A DNA stretch of 64,000 bases from Macrotrachela quadricornifera (GCA_022393335.1 JAJEKB010021159.1:124001-188000); one strand, 5' to 3'; counted from the stretch's first letter, positions 22,668-34,495 are shown. The notes: generated from the sequence alone by a model not told the origin. Program-made: numbers and translations.

Positions 22668-23945
22668 CCCATGTAAAATTTTTTATACAAAAAAGTTACT
22701 AATAAGTACTATTTATAGTTCTTTTTGAAGTGAAGAAAGTACTTAAAAGTGAACCTTTTAAAGTAACTTTTAGTATACTTATACTAATAAAGTACTTTTT
22801 TTTACTATAAAAAGTACTAAAAAGTACTTTCTGTTGTTATAGAAAGTACTTTTAAGTACCCTTGTTAACAACTAAAAGTACTTATTAGTATTATTTATAG
22901 TAAAAAAAAGTACTTTTTTAGTATAAGTATACTAAAAGTTACTTTAAAAGGTTCACTTATAAGTACTTATTTTACTTTGCAAAGTACTATAGAAAGTATT
23001 TCATAATAACTTTTTAAGTAACTAGCAATAGACGTTTGCTAAGTACTTATTAGTACTTTTCATAGTATCTAGTAGTACTTCCTATAGTACTTATTAGTAG
23101 CTTCCATAGTTTCCACTATGCTCTTCCATAGTACTTATTAGTACTTTTCATAGTATCTAGTAGTACTTCCTATAGTACTTATTAGTAGCTTCCATAGTTT
23201 CCACTATGCTCTTCCATAGTACTTATTAGTATTTTTCATAGTATTCATTAGTACTTTTTGTAGTACTTATTAGTACTTTCGATAGTACTTAATAGTAGCT
23301 TCCATTGTCTAAACTAGGCTCCTCCTTAGTACTTATTAGTACTTTTCGTAGTATTTATTAGTACTTCTTATAGTACTTATTAGTACTTTTATTAGTACTT
23401 TTGAAGTTGCACTACCTATTTTTTTCTTGCAACTAGCTGGATTTGAACTCTTCCATTGAAATCTTATTTATTTTGAGTTTTTCGGATTAGGAAACAGTCA
23501 TGTGAGCCACTTGACCAAAATTCCATATCCATCTTAGGCTTAAAACTCCTATTTAAATTGAACTAATGGAAATGGTGCAATTACATCTTCGAAGTACTTT
23601 TTATTACTTTTAAAAGTACTAAAAAGTACTTATTTTTCTTTAATTATAAATCCCATGAAAAAAAAAGTGACAAAATTCGCTTATAAGTACTTTGTAATAT
23701 TAATAAAGTAAAATAAAGTAACTTTTCCTATTATTTTTCACTTTCTATAGTACTTTCTCATACTTCTTTCACTTTAAAAAGTACTTATTAGTACTTTTTC
23801 CACTTTAAGAAGTACTTATTAGTATTTTTTACTCAAAAAGTACTATTAAGTACTTAAAAAGGTTCACTTATAAGTACTTTTCCTGTTAAAAAAAATTTTT
23901 GAAAGTACTTTATAGTTACTTTTCGCGCCAAATTTTTTACATGGG
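22668..23945. repeat. CCCATGTAAAA-ended element, AGTACT-rich (with inner unit 23652-23945)
   Basis: Starts CCCATGTAAAA at 22668 and ends TTTTTTACATGGG at 23945. A second start-like end (CCCATGAAAA) at 23652 makes 23652-23945 a complete 294-bp unit of its own. Between them are dozens of AGTACT palindromes, usually spaced as GTACTTATTAGTACTTTT. From about 23068 an 87-bp unit is tandemly duplicated. No coding. Confidence 0.7.
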
Positions 23946-24146
23946 ATGTTACCAATTTTCAACTTTAAAAAGTAATAAAAGTACTTTGAAGTTAAACATT
24001 TTCACTTATTAGTACTATTTTTATATGTTCTAGCGGAGTAAACATTTAATGTCCATTGTCTTTCATCAAAAACTTTACATAGGTACGTTTTTGCTAGAAT
24101 AAGTTAGACACAGCCTATTGCTAATAAACAACCTACAGACAATTAT

Positions 24147-25410
24147 CCATGTGAAAATTTGGACCGAAAAAAGTGACTATTAAGTACTTTTAATAGTTTA
24201 TTTTTGACAGGAAATGGTACTTGTAAATGAACCTTTTAAAGTATTCATGATACTGTTTGACCGAAAAGTACTGTAAAGTATTTTAAAAATTATACAAAAT
24301 CAATAAAGCAAACTTTAAAGCCAGCTAAAGTACCACAAAGTACTTTGATAAGTGGAAAAAGTATGCAAAAGTACTATGAAAAGTGGAAAATAGTAAAAAA
24401 AGCCACTTTATTCCACTGAATAATTATGAAAAGTGCTTATAATTGCATTTGTTCACTTTTTCTTTACATGAGATATACTTCCTCAATCATTTTGTGTGAA
24501 GCAGGAAGAATTACTAGAATCTATTATAAAGAACAAAGGGAATTAATTTTTCATTTTATTAATATAAGAATTACTTCAAACGTGATTTTCAGTCACATTT
24601 TCATATGAAAAAAGAATAGGGATTAAAAATTACTTCTATAAGTGACAAAAATGTCATTAAATGGTTTCGAAAATGCCAAAACTGTTATAAAGTACCTTTG
24701 GTGATGCGAAAATTAATATAAGGCACTTGATGAATGCAAAAAGTATTTCGTCTTACTTTATCTACATTAAAAGTACTAAAGGTTCTTTTATCTTCAGTTA
24801 TTTTTTTTACAAATGCTTTCGCCACAGAATAGTATTAAGTATGTATGGACTATAAAGATACAATACTACTACAGCTATGTTTGAAAATATCCATATACAA
24901 CTCAAGTAATATTGCACACTTAATGATTTCCATCATTCTTCATAATTTATTAGTTGAAAACACATAACCACTGTGACTTACTTTTCTAACTGCCGAAAAT
25001 AATTTTAAGTTTTTCTTACAAACCCCAAAATTTTCATAAAGCACCCTTCAATGTGTCAAAATCAATACAGTTTAAAAAATAAAAAAGTACTATTAAATAC
25101 TTCAAATAGTAGAAAGAATTACTTAAAACACCTTCATATGGCCGAAAGTACTAAAAAGTACTTTTGGTAGTGTAAATAATTACTTTTTCGTACTTTTCTA
25201 TTTTGGAAAGTACTATTAAATACTTTAAATAGTATAGAAGATCACTTTGAAACACTGTCAACATTTAAAAGTGCCATAAAGTAGCTCGATAAGTGGAAGA
25301 AAATAGTAATATTTACTATATATAGTAAAAATAGTAGAAAGAATCACTTTATTTCTCTTTATTGATATTATAAGTACTTAAAAGTGGAAAAAATCACTTT
25401 TTTACATGGC
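24147..25410. repeat. CCATGTGAAAA-ended element, AGTACT-rich
   Basis: Opens with CCATGTGAAAATTTGGACCG and closes with CTTTTTTACATGG. The interior repeats AAGTACT/AGTACTTT and includes the phrase TAAAGTATTCATGATACTGT, shared with about 27835-27860. No ORF with family features. Confidence 0.6.
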
Positions 25411-25585
25411 AAGTCCTTATATTGGATAATTAACCAATGAGCGTTTCATCAGCAATCTGCAGCTATTAGGCCTTGTTCACACTAGAATAGATAAAATTGA
25501 ATTGAGCAAACTGATCGGTTAATTTACATTTAAATCATTGTTTTGAAATGAATTAGTGGTTAATTCAGTTTTGTTTTTCCTTAAT

Positions 25586-27143
25586 CCCATGTAAAAAATT
25601 TGGCGCGAAAAAGTAACTATAAAGTACTTTCAAAAATTTTTTTTAACAGGAAAAGTACTTATAAGTGAATTTTTTTAAGTACTTAATAGTACTTTTCGAG
25701 TAAAAAGTACTAATAAGTACTTTTTAAAGTGAAAGAAGTATGAGAAAGTACTATAGAAAGTGAAAAATAATAGGAAAAGTTACTTTATTTTACTTTATTA
25801 ATATTATAAAGTACTTATAAGTGAATTTTGTCACTTTTTTGTGTACTCAAAAAGTGAGTACACTCTAGAATCGGTCAGTGTGTCCGGCCGTCCGTTTACA
25901 CGATAACTCTTTACAATTACATTCGATTAAGCTGAAATTTTGTGCACAGAACTGTCTCATCAATATCTCGGTCGAGTTCGAAGATGAGAAAGATCCGACG
26001 AGAAATGGCTGAGTTATCGAAAAAATTGTCATTATTCACCAGACCATTGCTGAGGGGGAGTACAGGGATTTTTCAAAAAAAAAATTTTTTTCTCAGAAAT
26101 ATTCACAACATATATAAATCGACTTAGTTTTTAACGCTGATTCCGAATATGATATCAGTTTTGAATGAAATCGTAGGTTTTTAAGTGAAATTTGCCTAAA
26201 CAAGGTCCCAAAATGCACAAAAACTCCATCGAGAAACGAAATTGCCTATATATGTCTCAGATGAGCAATTATTTTGGGGTTTTCCAAATGCCTGGTTTTG
26301 TAGCTAATCGAAAGGACTAGCGAAAGGTAAATACCCGAATCGATAGTTCTTAATATTGGTGATTTATTATGAAAATACTGATGCTTGTATCTATCATATA
26401 TCTCTTATAAATTCGTGAAGTTGCTTACGATCGTAATCCTGTTAGACACAAACACAAATTCATTCGAAAATAACTCTTCTTACCAAGTTTGCCAAGCTGG
26501 ACACGAATCTAAACTCAAATTTCTGTGATTTTTAAAGATATTATATTACTCTGAGAGTACAGTCAGTGATCACTGGATATGGGCGCATACTGTGTGACAC
26601 ATGCTAGCTTCGCACGCCTGTATTTTCTCCTTGCAATTTAGTGACAAGGGATGTATTGTGATGAGATCTATGTCTTACAGAAACAAAGAAATACAGGGTC
26701 TAGTGCATCACGTGAGAAAAGTCCAAATACTCCCTCTCAAAATATGCTATATCGCTGAATCTACGCAGTTTTTGGCTTATAATACTTTTTTATCCCGTAA
26801 CTTCCTCCCTGAGAGTAATGAATTTATAGATTAAACTGTTTTCTATCCAATTGAGACCTCATTTAACTCAAAGGGCCAAATCGTTCATGAGACAAAGTTA
26901 TTTTCCATTAATTTTTCGTAAGCTGGAGGGGTGTGTGCCAACTGTCCCCCTTATTTACGTCCTTGGATGTAGCAGGAACCAATAAAAATGAAGTTATGAG
27001 AAAAATGGTTTTTCATAAAGACAATTTGTCATGATAATTTTGGCGTTCAAACATTTCATAATGACTCAGCTGATTCATACACTTTTTGCAGTACACATAA
27101 CTTTCGGATAAAATCCGAAGTTTTCGCATTTATTTTACATGGG
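25586..27143. repeat. CCCATGTAAAA-ended element with non-AGTACT core
   Basis: Left end CCCATGTAAAAAATTTGGCG; right end TTTTACATGGG at 27143. The first 265 bp are the reverse complement of the unit at 23652-23945. The core (about 25860-27120) is different and less AT-rich. It includes GTGTCCGGCCGTCCGTTTAC and AAGCTGAAATTTTGTGCACA, a phrase related to those at 28808 and 61918. Confidence 0.6.
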
Positions 27144-27466
27144 ATGTGTATGAAGTCTTAAGTTTTAATCAGACAGAAAAGTGAATTAACATTAAAACTC
27201 AGTTAAATAATGTGATTGGCGCACTAAGACATAAGTTATCTTTTCGAGACGATTCAACGCACAATGTGCGAATCATATTGCTTAATTCAACTTTAACGTT
27301 AATGCAGTTTGAGTGTGATTTTGTCGCCAATATTTGTGCATGCATCAATATTAAAAATCATTTTTCATCGGTGGAATTAAGCCACCTATTGGACACTCTG
27401 TCTTTGTGCGATATCGAAGATGTAAACAACAACAGTGATAGATTCAATTTTATAATGGAAGGATAT

Positions 27467-27768
27467 CCCATGTAAAAACTAAGTAGGCAAAAACCAACTT
27501 TTTAGTACTTTAAATATTAATTAAGTAAATTAAAGTAATTTTTTCCACTATTTTTCACTTTTTATAGTACTTTGTTATACTTTTCCTACTTTAAAATGTA
27601 CTTTCTCGTATGTTTCCGACTTTAAGAAATAATTAATAGTACTTTTTAGCTAAAAAGTATAAAAATACTTAAAAAGGTTCACTATAAGTACTTTTCTGTA
27701 TTTTCTCAGCTTCAAAAACTTTGAAAAGTACTAAAAAGTTGGTTTCTGTCTACTTATTTTTACATGGG
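27467..27768. repeat. Compact CCCATGTAAAA-ended unit (302 bp)
   Basis: CCCATGTAAAAAC at the left and TTTTTACATGGG at the right, with AGTACT-rich inner sequence. Sequence immediately right of it resumes an element resembling 24165 onward, so this unit appears inserted near that element's left end. Confidence 0.65.
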
Positions 27769-28680
27769 AATGGCTATTGAGTAATTTTAATAGGTAAGTT
27801 TTGTCAGGAAATAGTACTTATAAGTGAACCTTTTAAAGTATTCATGATACTGTTTCACCGAAAAGTACTGTAAAGTACTTTAAAAAGCATACCAAATTGA
27901 TAAAGCATACCTCGAAATCTTCACAAGTATTGTAAAGTACTTTAGATAATGCTAAAAACAATAAGACGTACTTTGTGAAAATAATAAGTACTATCAATTA
28001 CTTTCCAAAGTAGGAAAAGTATTTTAAAGTACTTTATTAAGTGTGGAAAGTAACTTGAAATACTTATCAACTTGAAAAGTACTATTAATTACTTTCTAAA
28101 GTACGAAAAGTATTTCAAAGTACTTTATTAAGTGTGAAAAGTGACTTAAAATACTTGTCACTGAAAAAAAGTACTATTAATTACTTTCCAAAGTACGAAA
28201 AGTGTTTTAAAGTACTTTATTAAGTGTGGAAAGTGACTTGAAATACTTGTCAACTTGAAAAGTACTATTAATTACTTTCTAAAGTACGAAAAGTATTTTA
28301 AAGTACTTTATTAAGTGCGAAAAGTGACTTAAAATACTTGTCACTGAAAAAAAGCACTATTAATTACTTTTGAAAGTACGAAAAGTGTTTTAAAGTACTT
28401 CGCTAAGTGAGAAAAGTGACTTAAAATACTTGTTAAAGTAATAAAGTACTATAAATTACTTTCGAAAGTATGAAAAGTATTGTAAAGTACTTTTTAAAGT
28501 TCAATAATTAAATTTACATACTTTTCTTGAGTAAAAGTACTATTAAGTACTTATAAAAGTGGAAAAAGTGTCAAAATTAATTATAGAAAGTGAAAAATAG
28601 TAATAAATATTAATTTTTTTCGCATTATTAATATTTTAAGTACTTAAAAGTGATTTTTTCCCACTTTTTTTTTACATGGG
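27769..28680. repeat. AGTACT-rich element with 91-93-bp tandem units
   Basis: Contains six tandem units starting AAAGTANGNAAAAGT at 28007, 28098, 28190, 28281, 28374 and 28465 (period 91-93 bp), and closes with TTTTTACATGGG at 28680. The left part matches 24165-24290. Confidence 0.7.
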
Positions 28681-29372
28681 TGGGATAGGCTTTAATCTGA
28701 AATCACTCCGAACTCTATAGCTTGTCTTGGAACAGAGTTACAACGATTCTCCTGAAGGCCAAAAATAACCTATGATACGGCTGAAACTCCAGTCTAGTAC
28801 GGCCAATCGGGCTGAAATTTTTATCAGAGGCGTATTGCACCAGGATTATTCATACCTGAAAATTTCAGCTGAAAAGACCCATTCTAAATGGGAAATCATT
28901 TCGGAGGAGAGGAGGCCCTTAACAAGTTGTAATAAAAAAAACAAAATATACCACAAGATGCAACGTGAAAAGCTCTACAATTTATAAAAGATTACTTATT
29001 TTATGGCTGCATTTTTTGCCTTCAAAATGGGAAAACACTTAACCGACCCAATTTCGATGTTGTGAAAACAGAACTTTTTTTTACTGAGAGCTATATTTGT
29101 TTTTGCTCATGTCATCTTTGTATAGTTATTCTTTGTAAATTGTAAAGGTTTTCATGGTGCATCTTGTGGTAGATTTTATTTTTTTAATATAACTTGTTAA
29201 AGGATGATAAAATGGAATATGATATTTACTATGATATTAGATGAATATTGATCAAATAGCATAGAAAAATAGAACAAAAGACGCTCTTTCTTTTTATAAA
29301 AAAGGAATTTTTTTTTGAGATTTTTGTAAGCAAAAAAAGTGCCACTGCCACTACTTTTGGAATGCCCTAAGG

Positions 29373-30590
29373 AATAGCCAATGAGGATCTACAGATGCTT
29401 CCAAAGAATAAATAATGAGAACCTTAAAAATACCACTAAATAATAGTATGTGAGGGTTATGTCTTCCAGTTGTGAACTGAAACTAGTGCATTCCTATCCT
29501 CAGCTATTTCGAGTAGTCTTTTCTCCCTTGGAACACCCTATTAAAAAATTGGTAGAATGGTAAGCTTTTTAAAAACAGCTATGTTAATCTTTCCGATGAG
29601 ACTTATGAAGGATATTTGGAAGAGTTTAGAATATGTCTGTAAGCGCCTTTTACTGATAGAAATACAGGGTGTCCCAGAAATCTCCGCGGAAAAAAGTTTG
29701 AATATCTCCCTTACGGATCGAGTAAATGGACTGATTTTTTTATCAATGATAGAGGCATGTTCAAGCTTTATATTCATAAAGACATGCTTAGAGGAATCTT
29801 TTGTTAAGTATATTATTTTGTTCTCCTATCTGTGAAAAAGTAATATTTTATTGTTGAAACCAACAGTGGTACTTAAGAAAGAGGATCTCTGGAGATGTCT
29901 TTATGGATATAAACTTTGAACATGTTTCTATCATTGATAAAAAAATTAGCTCATTTGATCGATTTGTAAGGGAGATATTCAAATTTTTTTTCGGCGGAGA
30001 CTTTTGATACAGCCTGTAGAAAGACATAAGAAAAAAAACATTAATGAATATAGTTTTGACAGTTTCACTATAGAAAAGAAACTATGATATTCTGCATCAC
30101 TTAACTAAAATAAAATGACATTTTTTCAAAGTAGAAATGTACCTGAAAACGGATATTTTTTATTGAAATCTAAAAACAGTGGGTTCTTATTCTGACTCTA
30201 ACTATTTGGAAAAAAAAAGAAAAATGATGTGTAATAGTTGACTATTCCTTAAGGAAAGTTAGACACACACGACTTCATTTAGTCAGTGAAGTAGAAGACT
30301 TTTTTTCTCTAACTCGACAATATACAAAAAAAAATGAAATAAAATTCCATATATTAAGTTAACCATAGTTGGAAGGAAACATAAACGTCAGTGAATATTT
30401 TGAGAAATATGTCGGTAAAAGGAGAAGAAAAAAAATTTACATATGAGCATCTGCATGACGTCTATGTTATTATGAAGAAAAAACATGTCATCTTGTAACA
30501 ATAGATGTAATTAGTTAAATTTAACAATAACAGAAATATTCATAATTTTGTGCATATTTAGTTTTTATTTCTTACACAATACACATAGAT
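29373..30590. repeat. Segmental duplication, block A (right part)
   Basis: Homologous in the same orientation to about 41060-41850: TTAAAAAATTGGTAGAATGGTAAGC, AATCTAAAAACAGTGGGTT, GTGCATATTTAGTTTTTATTTCTTACAC and intervening text match. It carries a MITE at 29662-30015 that is absent from the partner block. Confidence 0.75.
29662..30015. mobile_element. Palindromic MITE family 1 with TA target duplication
   Basis: The left end CAGGGTGTCCCAGAAATCTC and the reverse complement of the right end (CAGGCTGTATCAAAAGTCTC) are inverted repeats that continue as TTTGAATATCTCCCTTAC and further inward. Flanks are TA on both sides. The homologous site in block B (about 41306) reads AGAAATAGAAAGACATCAG with no insertion and a single TA. 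This is Tc1/mariner-type targeting, non-autonomous, about 350 bp, with no ORF. Confidence 0.85.
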
Positions 30591-30703
30591 AAAGAATCAT
30601 TGACAAAATGATAAGAATTTCTTATTGTTTTGCAAGAAGTTTTTGAATATATAAATCAACATAGTTTTGAAAAATGATCAGTTCGAAATGAAACAAAGAA
30701 ACA

Positions 30704-32431
30704 ATGAATGAAACATTCGAAATTTTACCTAATGAAATCCTTATCGAATGTTTTCGATATCTTAAAACTGTACAAATATTTTATTCTTTCAATCAACTCA
30801 ATCATCGTTTCAACACACTTATTCGATCTATTCCATTACATCTTGATTTTAAAAATCTTACTCGATTAATTTCAAGTTATTTTTGTCAACAAATATTATC
30901 TGATCTAAAAATAAAGAAACAAATTATTTCATTACATTTATCTAACACTGATACAACTTATGGAATCCAATTATTTCTATCCACTTTTTCACTTGATGAA
31001 TTTCCTTATCTTCAATCATTGACTTTAACTGATCTGAAAACTAACAATGTTACCCAAATGATCTCGACAATTCCATTATTATCTAATTTGACGTGTTTTC
31101 GTTTGATTAGTTGTCAAGATCAAAACAACGATATCCGCTCAATAATATCCATATCTCAATTGAAAACATTACTAATTCAGGAAATACCTCAATCTTGGAG
31201 TTTGATGTCTAATCTTTCCTCTATTATCAACTTAACTATTTCTGAATATAAGTGACGTGAAGTTTGTCAAATCTTGACAAATGCAACTAAATTGAAATAT
31301 CTTCGAATAGAACACTTATGGAATCATCCATTCTATTATGGATATAGTACGAGAAATCTTTCATTGAATGATCATCATGCAATTTACCTTCAACAATTGA
31401 TTATGATCAATATTAACTATGATTTTCATGATATTAAAATGATATTAGAACGAACACCAAATTTGAGAAATTTAACAATAATAAATCGTGATAAAGAAAA
31501 TCTAATTAATGCTGAACAATGGGAAGAATTGATTACTTTTTCATTAGCTAATTTGGAAATTTTTAAATTCAAATTTTCATGTTTTTATCAACAAATTATT
31601 CATATAATGGAAGAAAAACTCAAAGCATTTCAAAGTAATTTTTGGTATAAAGAACATCATTGGTATACTGAATATTCATTATCATCAAATTCAGCATTGA
31701 TTTATACAATTCCTTATATATCGAATATATATGAATTAAAATCTTATTCTCAAAGATTTAGTAATAAACTAATGAATAATGTCAATACGTTTGAGAATGT
31801 AAAGAATTTAATTATTTATCCTTATGAGATTAAACAAGTTTATCAATATAATTTTCCTCATGCCGAATCATTGTCATTCGGTTGTCGAACTTCTACTGAA
31901 AAACTTTTGATTACTTTGAAAGATATTGAATGGATAAAACTGGTTGTTAATTTATCTAATATCAAACATTTAATTATACCATTTAACAGTGAGTTACAAA
32001 CGTCGTCTGCATTATTAGAAATACTAAAAGAAACTCTACAATTATCATCACTAGCTATGCATCCGGATACGTTTAAATCTTTATTAGAAAATGATGAATT
32101 ATGCAAATATTTCAATAAAATGATTCAGAAATTAGATATAACGTATTCTTTCAGCTATTCATTAGATAATTCCATGATTCTAGAGAAATTTTGTGAAGTT
32201 TTTGTAAATCTTGAACAATTATCATGTACTATCCATCAACGAGATAATATTTTGTTTCTATTAAGACATTTATCAAAATTAGCATACGTAAGATTTACTT
32301 CAGAACCATATGATAATAATATAATCCATGATATGCCATGGTTGGAAGAACAAACAAACAAATTTGGTATCCGAATATTTTATGATTTTGTTTCGAATTT
32401 TACTGATGAAGTAACCATTTGGATTGTTTGA
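30704..32431 (+). pseudogene. F-box protein with leucine-rich repeats, interrupted by one in-frame TGA
   Basis: A 575-codon frame begins MNETFEILPNEILIECFRYL, a clear F-box start; such proteins recruit substrates to SCF ubiquitin ligases through SKP1. Diverged leucine-rich repeat phrases follow along the rest (LQSLTLTDLKTNNVTQMIS, LKYLRIEHLWN, PNLRNLTIINRD, LEQLSCTIHQRD). This resembles the large F-box/LRR set of bdelloids. The frame is broken only by TGA at 31253-31255 (context AAG TGA CGT), after residue 183; the same frame stays open for about 390 further codons. No splice pair around the stop would remove it. Arg CGA to TGA is the simplest cause. It is either a young pseudogene, a sequencing error, or a gene expressed by readthrough. 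It has no introns. It lies just right of duplicated block A and has no partner beyond block B. Confidence 0.75.
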
Positions 32432-32604
32432 AAATATATATTACATATTCTTGTCAATAATAACTAATTTTGTGATGAAATTTTCTCTTTGATAAAGATA
32501 TAAGAAAATTAATATATGACTTTATTTCATTTTAACAGATAAATAAAACAATTTCTTCTTTTCATTTTTATTCTACAATGACCCCTTCCTGTGTAACAAA
32601 AAAT

Positions 32605-32790
32605 ATATAAAAAAATCAGACACTAGTCGAACATCTTGTTTTGCAAGATCTTGAAAAAGATAATTTATTTTTATGTAAAAGCATATCTTATATATCTGTA
32701 CTACAGATCTTGGAAAGGTCTGTTTCAAGATCTCAAGATACTGAAAAAATTCAAGAAAAGTTAAGCTAAAATTACCAAAAGTTCTGGTAA
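32605..32790. repeat. Dispersed repeat, copy 1 (AAGATCTTG-rich)
   Basis: ACTAGTCGAACATCTTGTTT, then repeated CAAGATCT phrases, ending TCAAGAAAAGTTAAGCTAAA. Closely related text occurs at about 62935-63495, including the TCGAACATCGTATTTCGCAA end in inverse orientation. Confidence 0.6.
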
Positions 32791-33948
32791 CATTAAAAAA
32801 CAATAATAAAATAGAGAGATATATTTCATTTTATTTTATTAAATATTCGAAATACTCGCCAAGATTCTTTATACAGTAAAAAGTTCCATCCTTTCTAATA
32901 GTTTGTTACAAGTTTTTTTTAAATATGGTGGATGTGGCATTAAATTGATACCTTCTTCTGTTAAATAATTAATAACATCTGAATGACAATGGAGTCCAGT
33001 ATTATCATGAAGCAATTTTATACCTTTTGTACCATTTGACTTTTTTTCCATATTTCCTTGACAACGGGCTGGAGGCAATTTTCAATAGAATAGTTGTGAT
33101 CTATGGTCTTGTCTTCAATTAACCGAATGTATAAGAACAGGACCGTTTGATTCAAAGGATATACAAAATAAATTTTTTGGTTTAAATTTATTTCGACGAA
33201 CGCTAGTAGTTGGTGATTCACCTTCACCAATGCAGCTGGTGTTTGTTGACTTGTGATGGTTCTGCCTATGATAAATCCATGTCTCATCGCTTGTTATAAT
33301 ATCACATAATCGCCAGGAACCATGTCGAAATTTTCTCAAACTTTCATGACAAAGTTTAACTCGTTGTTGTTTTTGTTTATGAGTCAGTTGATGAGCTACC
33401 CAACGAGATGTAACTTTTTTCATCTTGAGACAGTTGTGGATAATTCGTTCTATGGTACCATAAGAGAGAGAGATGTCTCGGCTAAAATTTCATCATAAGT
33501 TCAATGTGGATCATTGTTGATAACGTGCCGAATCAGTTCAATTACTTTCATCTGTAAGTTGAGATACTGGACGACCAGATCGAGGAACATCATTGACATC
33601 CTCTCTTCCTTCACGAAAACGGCTTGCCCATCTTGCGACTGTATTATATGATGGAGCGTTGGGTTCTAATGCTGTTGTAAGTTTTTCGTGTATTATCTTT
33701 CCATCGATTCTCAAAATAGTTGGAATTTTAATATAGTATCGATCGAATTCATTAGCCATTTAAAAAAAAAAATTTTCATTTCGAATTGAAGTTTATCTGA
33801 AAAAGTATTGCAACTTAGTCTAAAATAGACTTAGTATATATGTCACTATAGACCAAACATTGTACTATTTATTCATGGAAAAACCTACTCAAATATTAAT
33901 TGGTTTATAAAATTGCCAGCGGCGTTGCCAGAACTTTTGGTCAAACCT
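32770..33948 (-). pseudogene. Dead mariner-family transposon (DD34D-type transposase remains)
   Basis: Terminal inverted repeats are visible: ACCAAAAGTTCTGGTAAC at about 32773, and the reverse complement of the right end, TTTGACCAAAAGTTCTGGCA, at about 33940, followed by TA. Between them, minus-strand pieces of a mariner transposase occur in order. At 33538-33759 is a helix-turn-helix region (TVARWASRFREGREDVNDVP, RSGRP). Next is a TGA at 33501-33503, then TYDEILAETSLSYGTIERII. Then come SRWVAHQLTHKQKQQRV and TSDETWIYHR with the first catalytic Asp, and LLHDNTGLHCH with the second. The region that should hold the third Asp is lost: HPPYLKKTCNKLLERME skips it. Frameshifts occur between pieces. 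It cannot encode an active enzyme. Confidence 0.85.
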
Positions 33949-34495
33949 AGTAGTTATTTAACTATCAAATGTATGCAATTGGTAACGTTGTGTCATAAAG
34001 TTTACTTGCATTAAATAATCTTTATTTTTTACTTTAGTTACCTGCAGCAGAATATCTTTGAACCAAACGAAAAACAACACATGTATTTACACTTGGTTGT
34101 TTAATTCTTATCGTATCAGATATTACAAGAAGAACGAATAATTTAATATTAGATCGTTCATCATGTTATTAGTATTATAAAAAACATATAAAAACATTTG
34201 GTGATTGAAATCTGTTTTTAGAACAGCAAGACTACCAGTAACACAATACCAAAATTATTACGAATATTAGACGATGTTTTAATACAGTAAATATTTTTAA
34301 TATATTCGGTTGTGTATCCAGTGTGTGGTGGTCCTAGGTTGATACTTTATACTAGTCTTGCATTGGCTATATTAGTGGGAGTATCAGTTTTCATTGAAAA
34401 ATAGCTTTTTATATTAAATTTTGAAGCAAGTCTATTCATTCGAGGTGTGTGTATATGGTTGAAGTCTTTCTACACTTTGGTAGTGTGTGCAGGGT

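Larger units (their letters stand above)
21765..29372. mobile_element. Giant non-autonomous composite element with long terminal inverted repeats (about 7.6 kb)
   Basis: The left end (GGGCATTCCAAAAGTACTGG, then GCAGTGGCACTT and CTATGCTATTTGATCA) recurs as reverse complement at the right end (about 29190-29372), giving imperfect TIRs of some 170-180 bp. The ends sit inside the duplicated block: sequence homologous to block B stops near 21560-21764 and resumes at 29373. The interior is made of smaller elements bounded by CCCATGTAAAA/TTTTACATGGG and filled with AGTACT-centred repeats. No transposase, integrase or polymerase frame was seen. A target-site duplication is not obvious. The alternative is a pile-up of independent insertions that happens to be bracketed by two inverted copies of a 180-bp repeat. 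Confidence 0.65.

Noticed and set aside
22668..28680. CRISPR-like regularly spaced repeats
   Set aside because: Units are degenerate, palindromic, vary in spacing and have no unique spacers or cas genes; the window is eukaryotic with spliced genes.
28772..28987. 71-residue plus-strand ORF
   Set aside because: It lies inside repeat sequence containing the dispersed GGGCTGAAATTTTTATCA phrase and has no domain; probably chance.
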